Source: Derxia gummosa DSM 723
Lineage (GTDB): Bacteria; Pseudomonadota; Gammaproteobacteria; Burkholderiales; Burkholderiaceae_E
Direction: 5' to 3'
DNA length: 64,000 nt
Assembly (NCBI RefSeq): GCF_000482785.1
Contig: NZ_AXWS01000014.1
Coordinates: 310,001-374,000 of the forward strand
Shown here: piece after piece, positions 55,653 through 64,000 of the stretch
Position numbering within the stretch: position 1 is the first letter of the stretch
Layout of the letters: each line of letters begins with the position of its first letter
Notes under the pieces: generated by a model
Databases searched by the model: none
Told to the model about the DNA's origin: nothing
Seen by the model: the letters and a program-made list of their open reading frames with translations, nothing else
Made by a program: the position numbers and the translations under genes

Positions 55653-57152
55653 TCACTTTCCGATGCAAAAGGACGAGAAGATCTTTCCGAGCAAGTCATC
55701 GGCAGTCACTGCCCCCGTGATGCTCCCCAGCACCTCCTGCGCCAGCCTCAGCTCCTCGGCGAACAGGTCGAGATGCGCATCGGAGAGCAGCGCGCCGCCG
55801 TCGGCCACGCAATAGCCGTCATCGAGGCAGCCACCGGTCACGTTGGCCCGCGCCTGCTCCAGATGCCCGCGCGCGGCCCTGAGCGCCTCCAGGTGCCGCT
55901 CGCGCGCCGTGATCGTGCCTTCCTGCGCCTGCGGCACGCCGACAGCCTCCAGCACGCGCCGGCGCAACTCGTCGAGACCGGTGCCGGCCCGCGCACTGAT
56001 GAACACGCCATCGGCCGCCGATGCCGCGCCGGCCAACCCGCCCGTGCAAGCGTCTGCAAGCTCGCCGCCCGCCTGCGCCAGATCGACCTTGTTGAACACC
56101 TTCAGCACCGGCACGCCCCGCGGAAACCGCGCCGCGATCGCCGCGTTCTCGGCCGCGTCCGCCGCCGGGTCGGCCGCTGCGAGGTCATGCACGTGCAGCA
56201 CGAGGTCGGCGCGCGCGATCGCGTCCCAGCTGCGCTCGATGCCGATCGCTTCCACATGGTCGTCGGTCTCGCGCAGACCGGCGGTATCGACGATGACGAG
56301 CGGAATGCCGTCGATCGCCAGCGTCTGCTCGACGCGGTCGCGCGTCGTGCCCGCGACGGGCGTGACGATCGCCACCTCCGTGCCCGCCAACGCATTCAGC
56401 AGGCTCGACTTGCCCGCGTTGGGCACGCCCGCGAGCACCACGCGCAGACCGTCGCGCAGCAGCGCGCCATGCCGCGCGCGCGCCAGCAGCGCATCGAGCT
56501 GGCCCTCGATGCGCCCGAGCTGCCCGAGCGCATCCGAGGCCTGGAGGAAGTCGATCTCCTCCTCGGGAAAATCGAGCGTCGCCTCGACCAGCAGCCGCAG
56601 GCTGGTCAGCGCCTCGACCAGCGCATGGATGTCGGCCGAGAAGCGCCCGTCGAGCGAGGCCGCCGCGCCGCGCGCCGCCGCCACGGTCTGGGCCGCGATC
56701 AGGTCGGCCACGGCCTCGGCCTGGGCCAGGTCGAGCTTGTCGTTGAGGAAGGCGCGGCGCGTGAACTCGCCGGGCTCGGCCAGCCGCAGCGGCACGCCGG
56801 CCGCGCGCGCGATCTCGATGCAGCGCGCGACCAGCATCTGCAGCACGACCGGCCCGCCATGCGCCTGAAGCTCCAGCACATGCTCGCCCGTGTACGAATG
56901 CGGCGCCGCGAACAGCAGCGCGATGCCCCGGTCGATCGGCCGCCCCCGCGCATCGGGAAAGGCGCCGTAATGCGCATGGCGCGGCACGAGCGCACGGCCC
57001 GGCGGCAGCGCGACCACGCCGGGCACGAGCCAGTCGAGCGGCTGCATGCCGCCCCTGGTCGCGCGCCCGCCCGACACGCGCACCACGCCGATGCCGCCGC
57101 GGCCGGGCGCGGTCGCGATGGCGACGATCGGATCGTTGTCGTGAAGCGGCAT
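55653..57152 (-). CDS. mnmE: tRNA modification GTPase MnmE
   Basis: 499 residues from ATG at 57152, with AAGGAG upstream. The N-terminal folate-binding domain ([20 protein letters not shown]) is followed by a helical domain holding the G domain: [24 protein letters not shown] and FNKVD. The C-terminal CIGK with its catalytic cysteine is present. With MnmG it makes cmnm5U34 in tRNA. A recurring palindrome copy (56044-56059) lies in the G domain. It is the last gene of the rpmH-led leftward group. Confidence 0.95.
   Translation of the reverse strand: MPLHDNDPIVAIATAPGRGGIGVVRVSGGRATRGGMQPLDWLVPGVVALPPGRALVPRHAHYGAFPDARGRPIDRGIALLFAAPHSYTGEHVLELQAHGGPVVLQMLVARCIEIARAAGVPLRLAEPGEFTRRAFLNDKLDLAQAEAVADLIAAQTVAAARGAAASLDGRFSADIHALVEALTSLRLLVEATLDFPEEEIDFLQASDALGQLGRIEGQLDALLARARHGALLRDGLRVVLAGVPNAGKSSLLNALAGTEVAIVTPVAGTTRDRVEQTLAIDGIPLVIVDTAGLRETDDHVEAIGIERSWDAIARADLVLHVHDLAAADPAADAAENAAIAARFPRGVPVLKVFNKVDLAQAGGELADACTGGLAGAASAADGVFISARAGTGLDELRRRVLEAVGVPQAQEGTITARERHLEALRAARGHLEQARANVTGGCLDDGYCVADGGALLSDAHLDLFAEELRLAQEVLGSITGAVTADDLLGKIFSSFCIGK
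56044..56059. repeat. palindrome GTGCAAGCGTCTGCAA (copy in mnmE)
   Basis: An imperfect copy of the recurring palindrome, within the mnmE coding sequence (encodes LADAC on the minus strand). Confidence 0.55.
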
Positions 57153-57225
57153 TGGCAAGGCTCCTTCAATCGATGCTGCGCGGCACGCGTCATGCGGTCG
57201 CGCGGATGCCGGCGCCGCAAACGCA

Positions 57226-57257
57226 GACGGGCCACAGGCTTGCGCCTGCGGCCCGTC
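57226..57257 (-). terminator. hairpin after yidC
   Basis: GACGGGCC + CAGGC pairs with GCCTG + GGCCCGTC (57226-57257), with an A/C mismatch in the stem and a TTGC loop. It lies about 45 bp past the yidC stop; the minus strand continues TGCGTTTGCGG. It may partly end the rpmH-yidC transcript before mnmE. Confidence 0.6.
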
Positions 57258-57301
57258 GGGACTGACTGCCGGTCAGCCGCGCATGAAACGCGGCGGCGGA
57301 A

Positions 57302-58966
57302 TCAGGCGCGGCCGAAGACCGGCTTGCCCTCGATCATCCGCGTGATCTGCCATTGCTGGGCGATCGACAGGATGTTGTTGACGCACCAGTACAGCACGAG
57401 GCCGGCCGGGAAGAAGAACATCATGCCGCCGAAGACGAGCGGCATGAACATCATCATCTTGGCCTGCACGGGGTCCGGCGGCGTCGGGTTGAGGCGCTGC
57501 TGGATGAACATGGTGCCGACCATGATCGCGGGCAGGATGAACCACGGATCGCTCGCGGCCAGATCGTGGATCCAGCCGATCCACGGCGCGTTGCGCATCT
57601 CGACCGCGGCGCCGAGCGTCCAGTACAGCGCCATGAACACCGGGATCTGCACGAGGATGGGCAGACAGCCGCCGAGCGGGTTGATCTTCTCGGTGCGGTA
57701 GAGCTCCATCATCGCCATCTGCTGCTTCTGCTTGTCGTCGGCGTACTGCTCGCGCAGCTTCTGCAGACGCGGCGTGACGGCGCGCATCTTGGCCATCGAC
57801 TTGTAGCTCGCGGCCGAGAGCGGATAGAACACCGCCTTCACGATCACCGTCAGCGCGATGATCGACCAGCCCCAGTTGCCGAGCATGCCGTGCAGCGTCG
57901 AGAGCAGCCAGAACAGCGGCTTGGCGATGAAGGTGAGCCAGCCGTAATCGACCACGAGGTCGAGGCCCTCCACTTTGAGCCGCTCGTTCAGCGCGCCGAG
58001 CGCCTTCTGGTCCTGGGGGCCGATGAACAGGTTGCTGTCGATGGCCTTGGTCGCGCCCGGCGCGATCGCGCCGAGCGGCTGCACGGTGGTGATCGCATAC
58101 AGGTTGCTGTCGACCTTGCGAGTGCGGAACTCGCGTTCGGTGCCGGCCTGCGGAATCCAGGCGCTCACGAAGTAGTGCTGCACGATCCCGACCCAGCCGT
58201 TGTCGGCGGGCTTGGGCAGCTCGGCCTTGTTCTTCTCGATGTCGCTCCAGGCGATCTTCTTGTAGTGCGTCTCGGCGCTGTAGAGCGCGGGGCCGCTGTA
58301 GGTCGAGTAGAAGCGCGATTCGCCGGCGGGCTTGCCGTCGTCACGCGTGAGTTGCAGGTAGAGCGAGGGGCTGACGGGCTGCTCGCCGCCGTTGACGACT
58401 TCGTGGCGCACCGCGATGTCGTAGGCGCCGCGACGCAGCGTCCAGATCTCGCGCAGCTTGACGTTGCCCGAACTGGCCTCGAACACGACGTCGAGCTTGT
58501 CCTGGCCGGGCGCAAGCGTCGTCGGGCCTTCGACCCAGACGAAGGGCGTGCGGTGATTGGGCAGCTTGTCGCCGATCAGGCCGGTCTGCGCGAGGTACAC
58601 GCGCTCGCCCGGACGGTTGTCGAGCAGAACGATGTTGCGACTTTCGTCCTGGCCGTCGCGCTGGCGCAGCAGTTCGGCGCGCACGAGCTGGGCGCCGGCG
58701 GTGTCGAACTGGAGCGCGAGCACGTCGGTCGAGACATCGACCTTGCGCGTCGCGATGACCGGAGCGGCCTCGCCCGAAGGCACGGCGCCGGCGGCAGCGG
58801 CGGATGCGGTCGGCACATCGGCGGGGGCGCTGCCCGCGGGCGCGGGCGCCGTGGCGGCCGGACCGCCGAACAGCGACGGCTGACCCGACTGCTTGAGCCA
58901 GGCTTCCCAGAGGAGCATGAGGGAGATCGAGAAGACCACCCAGAGGATCGTGCGGCGGATATCCAT
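57302..58966 (-). CDS. yidC: membrane protein insertase YidC
   Basis: 554 residues. An N-terminal helix (RTILWVVFSISLMLLWEAWL) is followed by an alanine/proline-rich linker and the large periplasmic domain (about 60-330), then five membrane helices. Conserved parts are LSTLHGMLGNWGWSIIALTV, the positively charged groove helix KAVFYPLSAASYKSMAKMRA and MELYRTEKINPLGGCLPILV. YidC inserts and folds inner-membrane proteins, including F0 c and a. Its stop is 149 bp from mnmE. Length is typical for the group. Confidence 0.96.
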   Translation of the reverse strand: MDIRRTILWVVFSISLMLLWEAWLKQSGQPSLFGGPAATAPAPAGSAPADVPTASAAAAGAVPSGEAAPVIATRKVDVSTDVLALQFDTAGAQLVRAELLRQRDGQDESRNIVLLDNRPGERVYLAQTGLIGDKLPNHRTPFVWVEGPTTLAPGQDKLDVVFEASSGNVKLREIWTLRRGAYDIAVRHEVVNGGEQPVSPSLYLQLTRDDGKPAGESRFYSTYSGPALYSAETHYKKIAWSDIEKNKAELPKPADNGWVGIVQHYFVSAWIPQAGTEREFRTRKVDSNLYAITTVQPLGAIAPGATKAIDSNLFIGPQDQKALGALNERLKVEGLDLVVDYGWLTFIAKPLFWLLSTLHGMLGNWGWSIIALTVIVKAVFYPLSAASYKSMAKMRAVTPRLQKLREQYADDKQKQQMAMMELYRTEKINPLGGCLPILVQIPVFMALYWTLGAAVEMRNAPWIGWIHDLAASDPWFILPAIMVGTMFIQQRLNPTPPDPVQAKMMMFMPLVFGGMMFFFPAGLVLYWCVNNILSIAQQWQITRMIEGKPVFGRA

Positions 58967-59068
58967 GAAGTCTCGGACGGGTCGCGCGGGCGGACTCCCG
59001 TCCTGCGCGCTTGGGCTTTCAAAACGCGCGGGGCGCGTGGGGAGCGCGGATTGTAGCGGCGAGAAACG

Positions 59069-59347
59069 TCAGCGCCGGGACCGGCGGGCTGCCGCGATCG
59101 GCCGGGCACGCCAGTCGTCGGGAACCGGGTCGTGGCCGCCGTCGCACCACGGATGGCAACGCAGGATGCGACGCGCGCCGAGATAGCTGCCAGCGAGCGC
59201 GCCGTGCCGCTCGATTGCCTCGGCCGTGTATTGCGAACAGCTCGGCACGAAGCGGCATTGCTGCCCGATCCACGGGCTGAGCCAGAAGCGGTAGCCGCGG
59301 ATGAGCGCCAGCAGCAGTCGGCTCGGCACGCCGCGCGACGGCTTCAT
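59069..59347 (-). CDS. yidD: membrane protein insertion efficiency factor YidD
   Basis: 92 residues from ATG at 59347 ([20 protein letters not shown]). The core signature is [20 protein letters not shown] plus [20 protein letters not shown], with conserved cysteines. It is a short amphipathic membrane-associated protein that aids YidC. It starts 10 bp after rnpA ends, and yidC is 102 bp on, which is the usual order. Confidence 0.94.
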   Translation of the reverse strand: MKPSRGVPSRLLLALIRGYRFWLSPWIGQQCRFVPSCSQYTAEAIERHGALAGSYLGARRILRCHPWCDGGHDPVPDDWRARPIAAARRSRR

Positions 59348-59357
59348 GGCAGGAGAC

Positions 59358-59786
59358 TCAGCCGGCGACCGCCGCCGGCGCGGAGACACGGCAATGCCGG
59401 ACCAGCAGCTGATCGACTTCCTCGCGCATGGCGCGCCGGAAGCTTGCGCGATCCGGCCCCTTGCGCGCCTTGACGCTGTCGGGCCCCAGCTCCCGCCGGG
59501 CACGGAAGACGTAATCGCCGGGCTTCAGGCCGCGATCGATCGCGGCGCGCAGGGCCTCGCGCACGATGCGGCGCGCGAGATTGCGATCGACCGCCCGCCG
59601 CACGGCCTTGCGGCCGATCACGCAGCCCAGCCGCCAGTCGGGCGGCACGGCAGTATCGGACTCGATGACGAGGCGATCGGACGCCGCCAGCACGAAGAGA
59701 TCGAAATGGCTCGATCCGCCGGCACGGCGCCGCTTCATGACTGCCGAGAAGGCAGTCGGGCCGACGAGCGCGCAGACACGCTTCAT
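59358..59786 (-). CDS. rnpA: ribonuclease P protein component
   Basis: 142 residues. The RNR motif is in [20 protein letters not shown], with the preceding [15 protein letters not shown] strand. It binds the RNase P RNA and helps cut 5' leaders of tRNAs. The N-terminus ([20 protein letters not shown]) and the basic C-terminus are normal for betaproteobacteria. It follows rpmH by 66 bp, as is standard. Confidence 0.94.
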   Translation of the reverse strand: MKRVCALVGPTAFSAVMKRRRAGGSSHFDLFVLAASDRLVIESDTAVPPDWRLGCVIGRKAVRRAVDRNLARRIVREALRAAIDRGLKPGDYVFRARRELGPDSVKARKGPDRASFRRAMREEVDQLLVRHCRVSAPAAVAG

Positions 59787-59852
59787 CGCGCCACTTTCGG
59801 AAGGGAGCTACGCCGCGCGCACGACTGCGCACAGCGCGGATTCACGTCGAGA

Positions 59853-59987
59853 TCAGACAGCCAGACGCTTGCGGCCCTTGGCGCGGCGCGCGGCGATGAC
59901 GGCGCGGCCGCCCTTGGTGCGCTGGCGCACGAGGAAGCCGTGGGTACGCTTGCGACGAACGACCGAGGGTTGATAGGTGCGCTTCAT
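59853..59987 (-). CDS. rpmH: 50S ribosomal protein L34
   Basis: 44 residues from ATG at 59987, read directly: it starts [20 protein letters not shown] and ends [11 protein letters not shown]. It is a small basic ribosomal protein and the first gene of the rpmH-rnpA-yidD-yidC-mnmE group. A promoter with TTGACA and AAGAAT lies 39-67 bp upstream. Family identity is clear. Confidence 0.98.
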   Translation of the reverse strand: MKRTYQPSVVRRKRTHGFLVRQRTKGGRAVIAARRAKGRKRLAV

Positions 59988-60025
59988 GGCGAAACCTCGT
60001 TTAAATGGACTCTGGGGAACCCGGC

Positions 60026-60054
60026 ATTCTTCTGGCAGTTTGTCTATCTGTCAA
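60026..60054 (-). promoter_or_regulatory. rpmH promoter candidate
   Basis: On the minus strand, TTGACA (60054-60049) is followed after 17 bp by AAGAAT (60031-60026), a consensus -35 and a 4-of-6 -10, leaving 38 bp to the rpmH start. TTGACA is one arm of the 8-bp inverted repeat. Confidence 0.6.
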
Positions 60055-60118
60055 CCATCGCTTGACAGACCGCTGATCCGCCAAAGTGCCGAGCAGCTCG
60101 CCCGGATGGGTGCAAACC

Positions 60119-60127
60119 TGTGGATAA
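60119..60127 (+). promoter_or_regulatory. DnaA box upstream of dnaA
   Basis: TGTGGATAA, identical to the E. coli consensus, about 260 bp before dnaA. It could serve dnaA autoregulation or form part of the origin. Confidence 0.8.
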
Positions 60128-60385
60128 CCTGTGGCCCGACCGGTAGAATCTCGGGTCTTCACAGCGCCCGGCTTTCTGCGCGCAGCAGTCACCGACGGGG
60201 GGTAATCGCGAGGCAGTCCAGCGATTGCCAGAACGCCCCAGTCGAGCTGATCCGCCCGCACCCGCGCGCCACCACTCGAACACAAACCCCCTGAACCCGG
60301 CATGCGCCCGGCATGCCGCGCGCACGCGATACGTCTCCTGCACGACGCGCAGTCCGACCCGTCGCCCGCCCTCGAACACTCCTTT

Positions 60386-61879
60386 ATGCAAGCCTTTTGG
60401 GATGAATGTCTGCGCCGGCTCGAAGAAGAGCTGCCGCCGCAGCAGTTCAAGACCTGGATCAAGCCGCTGAGCGTGCAGGCCCTCGACACCGACAACCGCC
60501 GGGTCGAGATCGCCGCGCCCAATCGCGTCAAGCTCGACTGGGCCCGCTCGCAGTTCGCGGGGCGGCTGTCGGAGCTGGCGAACGAGCTGCTCGCCGGACC
60601 GGCCGAGGTGCGGTTCGTGCTCGCGGGCGCGACGCCACGCGCGTCTTCCTCGGTGGCATCTGCCCCGGCCACGCAGCCCGCCCCGGCGGCAGTGGCCGCG
60701 CTGGCGAACCGCCCGGCCGCACCCGAGGTCGCGGCGCCCGTCGTCATCACCCGCCGCGCGGCCCCGGACGACGACCTGCCCGACCCCGACCTGCCCGACA
60801 CCTCGCCCGGCAGCCTGCCCGCCCCGCCCGAGCATCACGACCTCAGCCCCGCGCACGAACGCTCGCGGCTGAACCCCGATCTCATCTTCGACAACCTCGT
60901 CACCGGCAAGGCCAACCAGCTCGCGCGCGCGGCGGCGGCCCAGGTGGCCGAGAACCCGGGCGTCTCCTACAACCCGCTGTTCCTATACGGCAGCACCGGC
61001 CTCGGCAAGACCCATCTGATCCACGCGATCGGCAATGCGGTGCTCGCCAACTCGCCGGGTGCGCGCGTGCGCTACGTGCACGCCAACCAGTACGCGAACG
61101 ACGTGGTCAAGGCCTACCAGCGCAAGAGCTTCGACGAGTTCAAGGCCTACTACCAGTCGCTCGACATGCTGCTGATCGACGACATCCAGTTCCTGGCCAA
61201 CAAGACGCGCACCCAGGAAGAGTTCTTCTACGCCTTTGAGGCGCTGGTCGCCGCGCGCAAGCAGATCATCATCACCAGCGACACCTACCCGAAGGAACTC
61301 ACCAACATCGAGGACCGGCTCAAGTCGCGCTTCGAGTCGGGGCTGACGGTGGCGATCGAGCCGCCCGAGCTGGAGATGCGGGTCGCCATCCTGATCAAGA
61401 AGGCGGACCTCGAAGGTGTGGACATCTCCGAGGAAGTGGCCTTCTTCATCGCCAAGCATCTGCGCAGCAATGTGCGCGAGCTGGAAGGCGCGCTGCGCAA
61501 GGTGCTCGCCTACTCGTCCTTCCACGGCCGCCAGGTGACGGTGGAAGTGGCCAAGGAAGCGCTGCGCGACCTGCTCGCGGTGCGCAGCGGCCAGATCACG
61601 GTCGAGAACATCCAGAAGACGGTGGCCGACTACTACAAGATCAAGGTCGCCGACATGTACTCGAAGCGCCGGCCGACCAACATCGCCAAGCCGCGCCAGA
61701 TCGCGATGTATCTCGCCAAGGAACTCACGCAGAAGTCGCTGCCCGAGATCGGCGAGCTGTTTGGCGGCCGCGACCACACCACCGTGCTGCACGCGGTGCG
61801 CAAGATCGCCAACGACCGCCAGAACGACACCGAGCTGAACCACGCGCTCCACGTGCTGGAGCAGACGCTCAAGAGCTGA
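60386..61879 (+). CDS. dnaA: chromosomal replication initiator protein DnaA
   Basis: 497 residues from ATG at 60386 ([20 protein letters not shown]). Domain I is about 1-80, followed by a long proline/alanine/aspartate-rich linker (about 82-155). The AAA+ domain holds GSTGLGKT (202-209), LLIDDIQFL (Walker B) and the arginine-finger region. DNA-binding domain IV ends with signature [14 protein letters not shown]. DnaA-ATP opens oriC. It opens the rightward dnaA-dnaN-gyrB run, and DnaA boxes flank it on both sides. Confidence 0.98.
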   Translation: MQAFWDECLRRLEEELPPQQFKTWIKPLSVQALDTDNRRVEIAAPNRVKLDWARSQFAGRLSELANELLAGPAEVRFVLAGATPRASSSVASAPATQPAPAAVAALANRPAAPEVAAPVVITRRAAPDDDLPDPDLPDTSPGSLPAPPEHHDLSPAHERSRLNPDLIFDNLVTGKANQLARAAAAQVAENPGVSYNPLFLYGSTGLGKTHLIHAIGNAVLANSPGARVRYVHANQYANDVVKAYQRKSFDEFKAYYQSLDMLLIDDIQFLANKTRTQEEFFYAFEALVAARKQIIITSDTYPKELTNIEDRLKSRFESGLTVAIEPPELEMRVAILIKKADLEGVDISEEVAFFIAKHLRSNVRELEGALRKVLAYSSFHGRQVTVEVAKEALRDLLAVRSGQITVENIQKTVADYYKIKVADMYSKRRPTNIAKPRQIAMYLAKELTQKSLPEIGELFGGRDHTTVLHAVRKIANDRQNDTELNHALHVLEQTLKS

Positions 61880-61888
61880 TCGCAAGAG

Positions 61889-62103
61889 AAATCTGTGGAC
61901 AAGCACCGCAGCGATTGTGCGAAAGCGCGGTTTTCCCGCCCCGCCGACCGTAGCAAGCCATTTTGTCCACAGATCACGCGACCGAGTCCCGAGCGCTTGT
62001 GCCTGAACCCAAGTGGCTGATTGCAAAGCACAAGACGATGTTGTCCACAGAAAACCGGACCGATCATCATCAAGGTCAGTTAAATAAAAAGACTTCAGGA
62101 ACA
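61889..62103. repeat. oriC direct repeat, unit 1
   Basis: About 215 bp imperfectly repeated 301 bp on. Shared parts include ATCTGTGGA at the start, TGTCCACAGA near 61965, GCCTGAACCCAAGT (61991-62015), and CCGATCATCATCA (62059-62071) just after the third box. Confidence 0.75.
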
Positions 62104-62188
62104 AAGCAGTGAAAGCGCCAGAACCGCACCGTCAGACCGGGTTGCAAGCCCTTGCAGGACAGGTCTGCAAGCCATGAAGTCGGTCCGG

Positions 62189-62409
62189 AAATCTGTGGAA
62201 AACCTCGGCGCCGTTTGTGACCAAGCCAGCCTCCATGCATCACCCCCCGGAAACCGTCCTGAACTGTCCACAGAGACGGCGACCGATCGCAGAAGGCTTG
62301 CGCCTGAAGCCAAGTCGTTGAACGGATGAAGGAAACGCGACTTATCCACAGAAATCGCGACCGATCATCATCACTTTCAGTAAGTCAAAAAGAAACTTCT
62401 TCAAGGAAT
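62189..62409. repeat. oriC direct repeat, unit 2
   Basis: The second copy, with ATCTGTGGA (62191), TGTCCACAGA (62265), GCCTGAAGCCAAGTCG, TTATCCACA (62342; perfect consensus) and CCGATCATCATCA, followed by an AT-rich tract. Its end runs to within 5 bp of the dnaN start. Confidence 0.75.
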
Positions 62410-62413
62410 AGAC

Positions 62414-63517
62414 ATGCAGCTCGTCCAGACCCAAAGGGACACCCTGTTGCGCCCCTTGCAGATCGTCAGCGGCATCGTCGAGCGTCGGCACACGCTCCCG
62501 ATCCTCGCGAACATCCTGGTGCGCAAGCAGGGCGAAGAGGTTTCCTTCGTGGCGACCGACATCGAGATCCAGATCACCACGCGCGCGAGCATCGGCGCCG
62601 GCACGGACGACGCGGCCACGACGGTCGCGGCGCGCAAGCTGCTCGACATCCTTCGCGCGCTGCCGGGCGGTGACGTCAAGCTCACGCTGGCCGACAAGAA
62701 GCTCGGCATCGACAGCGGCAAGAGCCGCTTCAAGCTCCAGACGCTGCCGGCGGAAGACTTCCCGGTCGTCAACACGCCCGACAAGTTCATCGCCTCGTTC
62801 TCGATGCCCGAGAAGACGCTCAAGCGCCTGTTCGCGCAGGTGCATTTCGCGATGGCGCAGCAGGACATCCGCTACTACCTGAACGGCCTGCTGCTCGTGA
62901 CGGGCGCGGGCCGCGTCTCGGCGGTCGCCACCGACGGCCACCGCCTCGCCTTCGCCACCAACGAGATCGAAGGCGAAGTGCCCAAGGCCGACGTGATCAT
63001 TCCGCGCAAGACCATCCTCGAACTGCAACGCCTGCTCGGCGACAGCGAGGAGCCGGTGAAGATCGAGATCGCGCAGAACCAGATCCGCTTCACCTTCGGC
63101 GACATCGAGCTCATCTCCAAGCTGGTCGAGGGCAAGTTCCCCGACTACCAGCGCGTGATCCCGAGCGGCTACACCAAGAGCTTCTCCATCCGCCGCGAGG
63201 AGCTGCTGCATTCGCTGCAACGCGCGGCCATCCTCACGAGCGACAAGTTCAAGGGCGTGCGCCTCTCGCTCCAGGCCGGGACGCTCGCGATCAGCTCCAC
63301 CAATGCCGAGCAGGAAGATGCATTGGAAGAGCTGGAAATCGAATGGGCGCACGAGCCGATCGATATCGGCTTCAACGTGAGCTACCTGCTCGACGTGCTC
63401 AACAACCTCAAGAACGAGAGCGTGCAGGTCGCGCTGGGCGATGCCAATTCGTCGGCCCTGCTCACCCTGCCCGAGGACGAGAGCTTCAAGTACGTCGTCA
63501 TGCCGATGCGCATCTGA
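62414..63517 (+). CDS. dnaN: DNA polymerase III subunit beta (sliding clamp)
   Basis: 367 residues. It starts MQLVQTQRDTLLRPLQIVSG and has the three repeated clamp domains; the C-terminus ends ESFKYVVMPMRI, which forms part of the ligand pocket with VIPSGYTKSF. The ring-shaped dimer holds the polymerase on DNA. It begins at the end of the oriC repeat and is 80 bp before gyrB. Length and ends are normal. Confidence 0.97.
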   Translation: MQLVQTQRDTLLRPLQIVSGIVERRHTLPILANILVRKQGEEVSFVATDIEIQITTRASIGAGTDDAATTVAARKLLDILRALPGGDVKLTLADKKLGIDSGKSRFKLQTLPAEDFPVVNTPDKFIASFSMPEKTLKRLFAQVHFAMAQQDIRYYLNGLLLVTGAGRVSAVATDGHRLAFATNEIEGEVPKADVIIPRKTILELQRLLGDSEEPVKIEIAQNQIRFTFGDIELISKLVEGKFPDYQRVIPSGYTKSFSIRREELLHSLQRAAILTSDKFKGVRLSLQAGTLAISSTNAEQEDALEELEIEWAHEPIDIGFNVSYLLDVLNNLKNESVQVALGDANSSALLTLPEDESFKYVVMPMRI

Positions 63518-63597
63518 GCGCAATGCCATGAACGGGCCCGCGCCGAGCCCGCGATGCAATCGGCGGCACCGCAAGACCAAGTGATTGGGAAACCAGC

Positions 63598-64000
63598 ATG
63601 ACCGAAGCCCGACAACCCGAAGACCAGAACCCCGACAACAACAAGCCGGCTCCCACCGGCGGGGGCTACGGCGCCGAATCCATCCAGATCCTCGAAGGGC
63701 TGGAAGCCGTGCGCAAACGCCCCGGCATGTACATCGGCGACACCTCGGACGGCACCGGTCTGCACCATCTGGTGTTCGAGGTGGTGGACAACTCCATCGA
63801 CGAGGCGCTCGCGGGCTACTGCGACGACATCGTCGTCACCATCCACACCGACAACTCCATCTCGGTCACCGACAACGGCCGCGGCATTCCCACGGGCGTG
63901 AAGTTCGACGACAAGCACGAGCCCAAGCGCTCGGCGGCCGAGATCGCGCTGACCGAACTGCATGCCGGCGGCAAGTTCAACCAGAACAGCTACAAGGTGT
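63598..64000 (+). CDS. gyrB: DNA gyrase subunit B (partial, cut by window end)
   Basis: The first 134 residues of GyrB from ATG at 63598. After a polar N-terminal tail it has [20 protein letters not shown], then [20 protein letters not shown] and [12 protein letters not shown], the ATP-binding (GHKL) residues, and [15 protein letters not shown]. It hydrolyses ATP to drive negative supercoiling with GyrA. The remaining about 700 residues lie beyond the window. It follows dnaN directly in the same direction. Confidence 0.97.
   Translation, partial: MTEARQPEDQNPDNNKPAPTGGGYGAESIQILEGLEAVRKRPGMYIGDTSDGTGLHHLVFEVVDNSIDEALAGYCDDIVVTIHTDNSISVTDNGRGIPTGVKFDDKHEPKRSAAEIALTELHAGGKFNQNSYKV

Larger units (their letters stand above)
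59988..60385. other. rpmH-dnaA divergent intergenic region (398 bp)
   Basis: Holds the leftward rpmH promoter (60026-60054), a perfect 8-bp inverted repeat TCTGTCAA/TTGACAGA with 7-nt loop (60047-60069) and a consensus DnaA box TGTGGATAA (60119-60127) followed directly by CCTGTGG. The remainder up to dnaA is GC-rich with no gene seen. Confidence 0.7.
61880..62413. other. probable oriC: dnaA-dnaN intergenic region with two repeated DnaA-box units
   Basis: 534 non-coding bp. Six DnaA-box-like nonamers are present: TGTGGACAA (61894), TTGTCCACA (61963), TTGTCCACA (62041), TGTGGAAAA (62194), CTGTCCACA (62264), TTATCCACA (62342). They occur as two sets of three with offsets of 300-301 bp. AT-rich tracts follow each set (62079-62093; 62378-62400). 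Position between dnaA and dnaN and at the strand-switch of gene direction supports an origin. Confidence 0.8.

Overview
The window is GC-rich, densely coded DNA from a member of the Betaproteobacteria, most likely Burkholderiales. This rests on the gene order mnmG-rsmG-parA-parB-atpIBEFHAGDC, the adjacent rpmH-rnpA-yidD-yidC-mnmE block, and an EpsE/F/G/L-type exopolysaccharide system. I cannot name a genus. The window lies beside the chromosomal replication origin: dnaA-dnaN-gyrB start at about 60.4 kb and run rightwards, and nearly all housekeeping genes to the left run leftwards, so both are co-oriented with forks leaving the origin.

Layout. 0-9.8 kb: exopolysaccharide cluster (pyruvyl transferase cut by the window edge, glycosyltransferase, polymerase-like membrane protein, EpsG-type kinase, EpsF chain-length protein, EpsE export protein, a frameshifted initiating sugar-phosphate transferase, and divergent epsL). 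9.9-18.4 kb: SLC13-type permease, rep helicase, an SGNH + MBOAT O-acetylation pair, priA. 18.4-19.1 kb: non-coding region with two diverged 200-bp direct repeats carrying DnaA-box-like sites. 19.1-28.1 kb: hemE, an OGFr-domain protein and the complete nine-gene atp operon. 28.5-34.5 kb: parB, a small hydrolase, parA, rsmG, mnmG, two parS sites and a winged-helix/membrane protein. 34.7-40.6 kb: branched-chain-amino-acid-type ABC transporter (five genes) divergent from an IclR regulator. 40.7-47.4 kb: five-PAS histidine kinase, D-2-hydroxyacid dehydrogenase, GTP-type PEP carboxykinase, MOSC protein. 47.5-55.6 kb: TetR regulator divergent from an eight-gene membrane-lipid cluster (flavin oxidoreductase, DUF1365, cyclopropane-fatty-acid-synthase-like methyltransferase, chalcone-isomerase-like, MFS, DUF3833, SDR, SnoaL-like). 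55.6-60 kb: mnmE, yidC, yidD, rnpA, rpmH. 60-64 kb: dnaA, a duplicated DnaA-box region (probable oriC), dnaN and the start of gyrB.

The most interesting points are the DnaA-box repeats at two separate places (dnaA-dnaN and upstream of priA), a 16-bp palindrome of the form TTGCAAGCGCTTGCAA recurring inside unrelated genes, the lipid-modification cluster controlled by TetR rather than by a sigma/anti-sigma pair, a frameshift in the gene that should start exopolysaccharide synthesis, and a perfect 20-bp inverted repeat at the end of the permease gene. I found no tRNA, rRNA, insertion sequence or CRISPR array.
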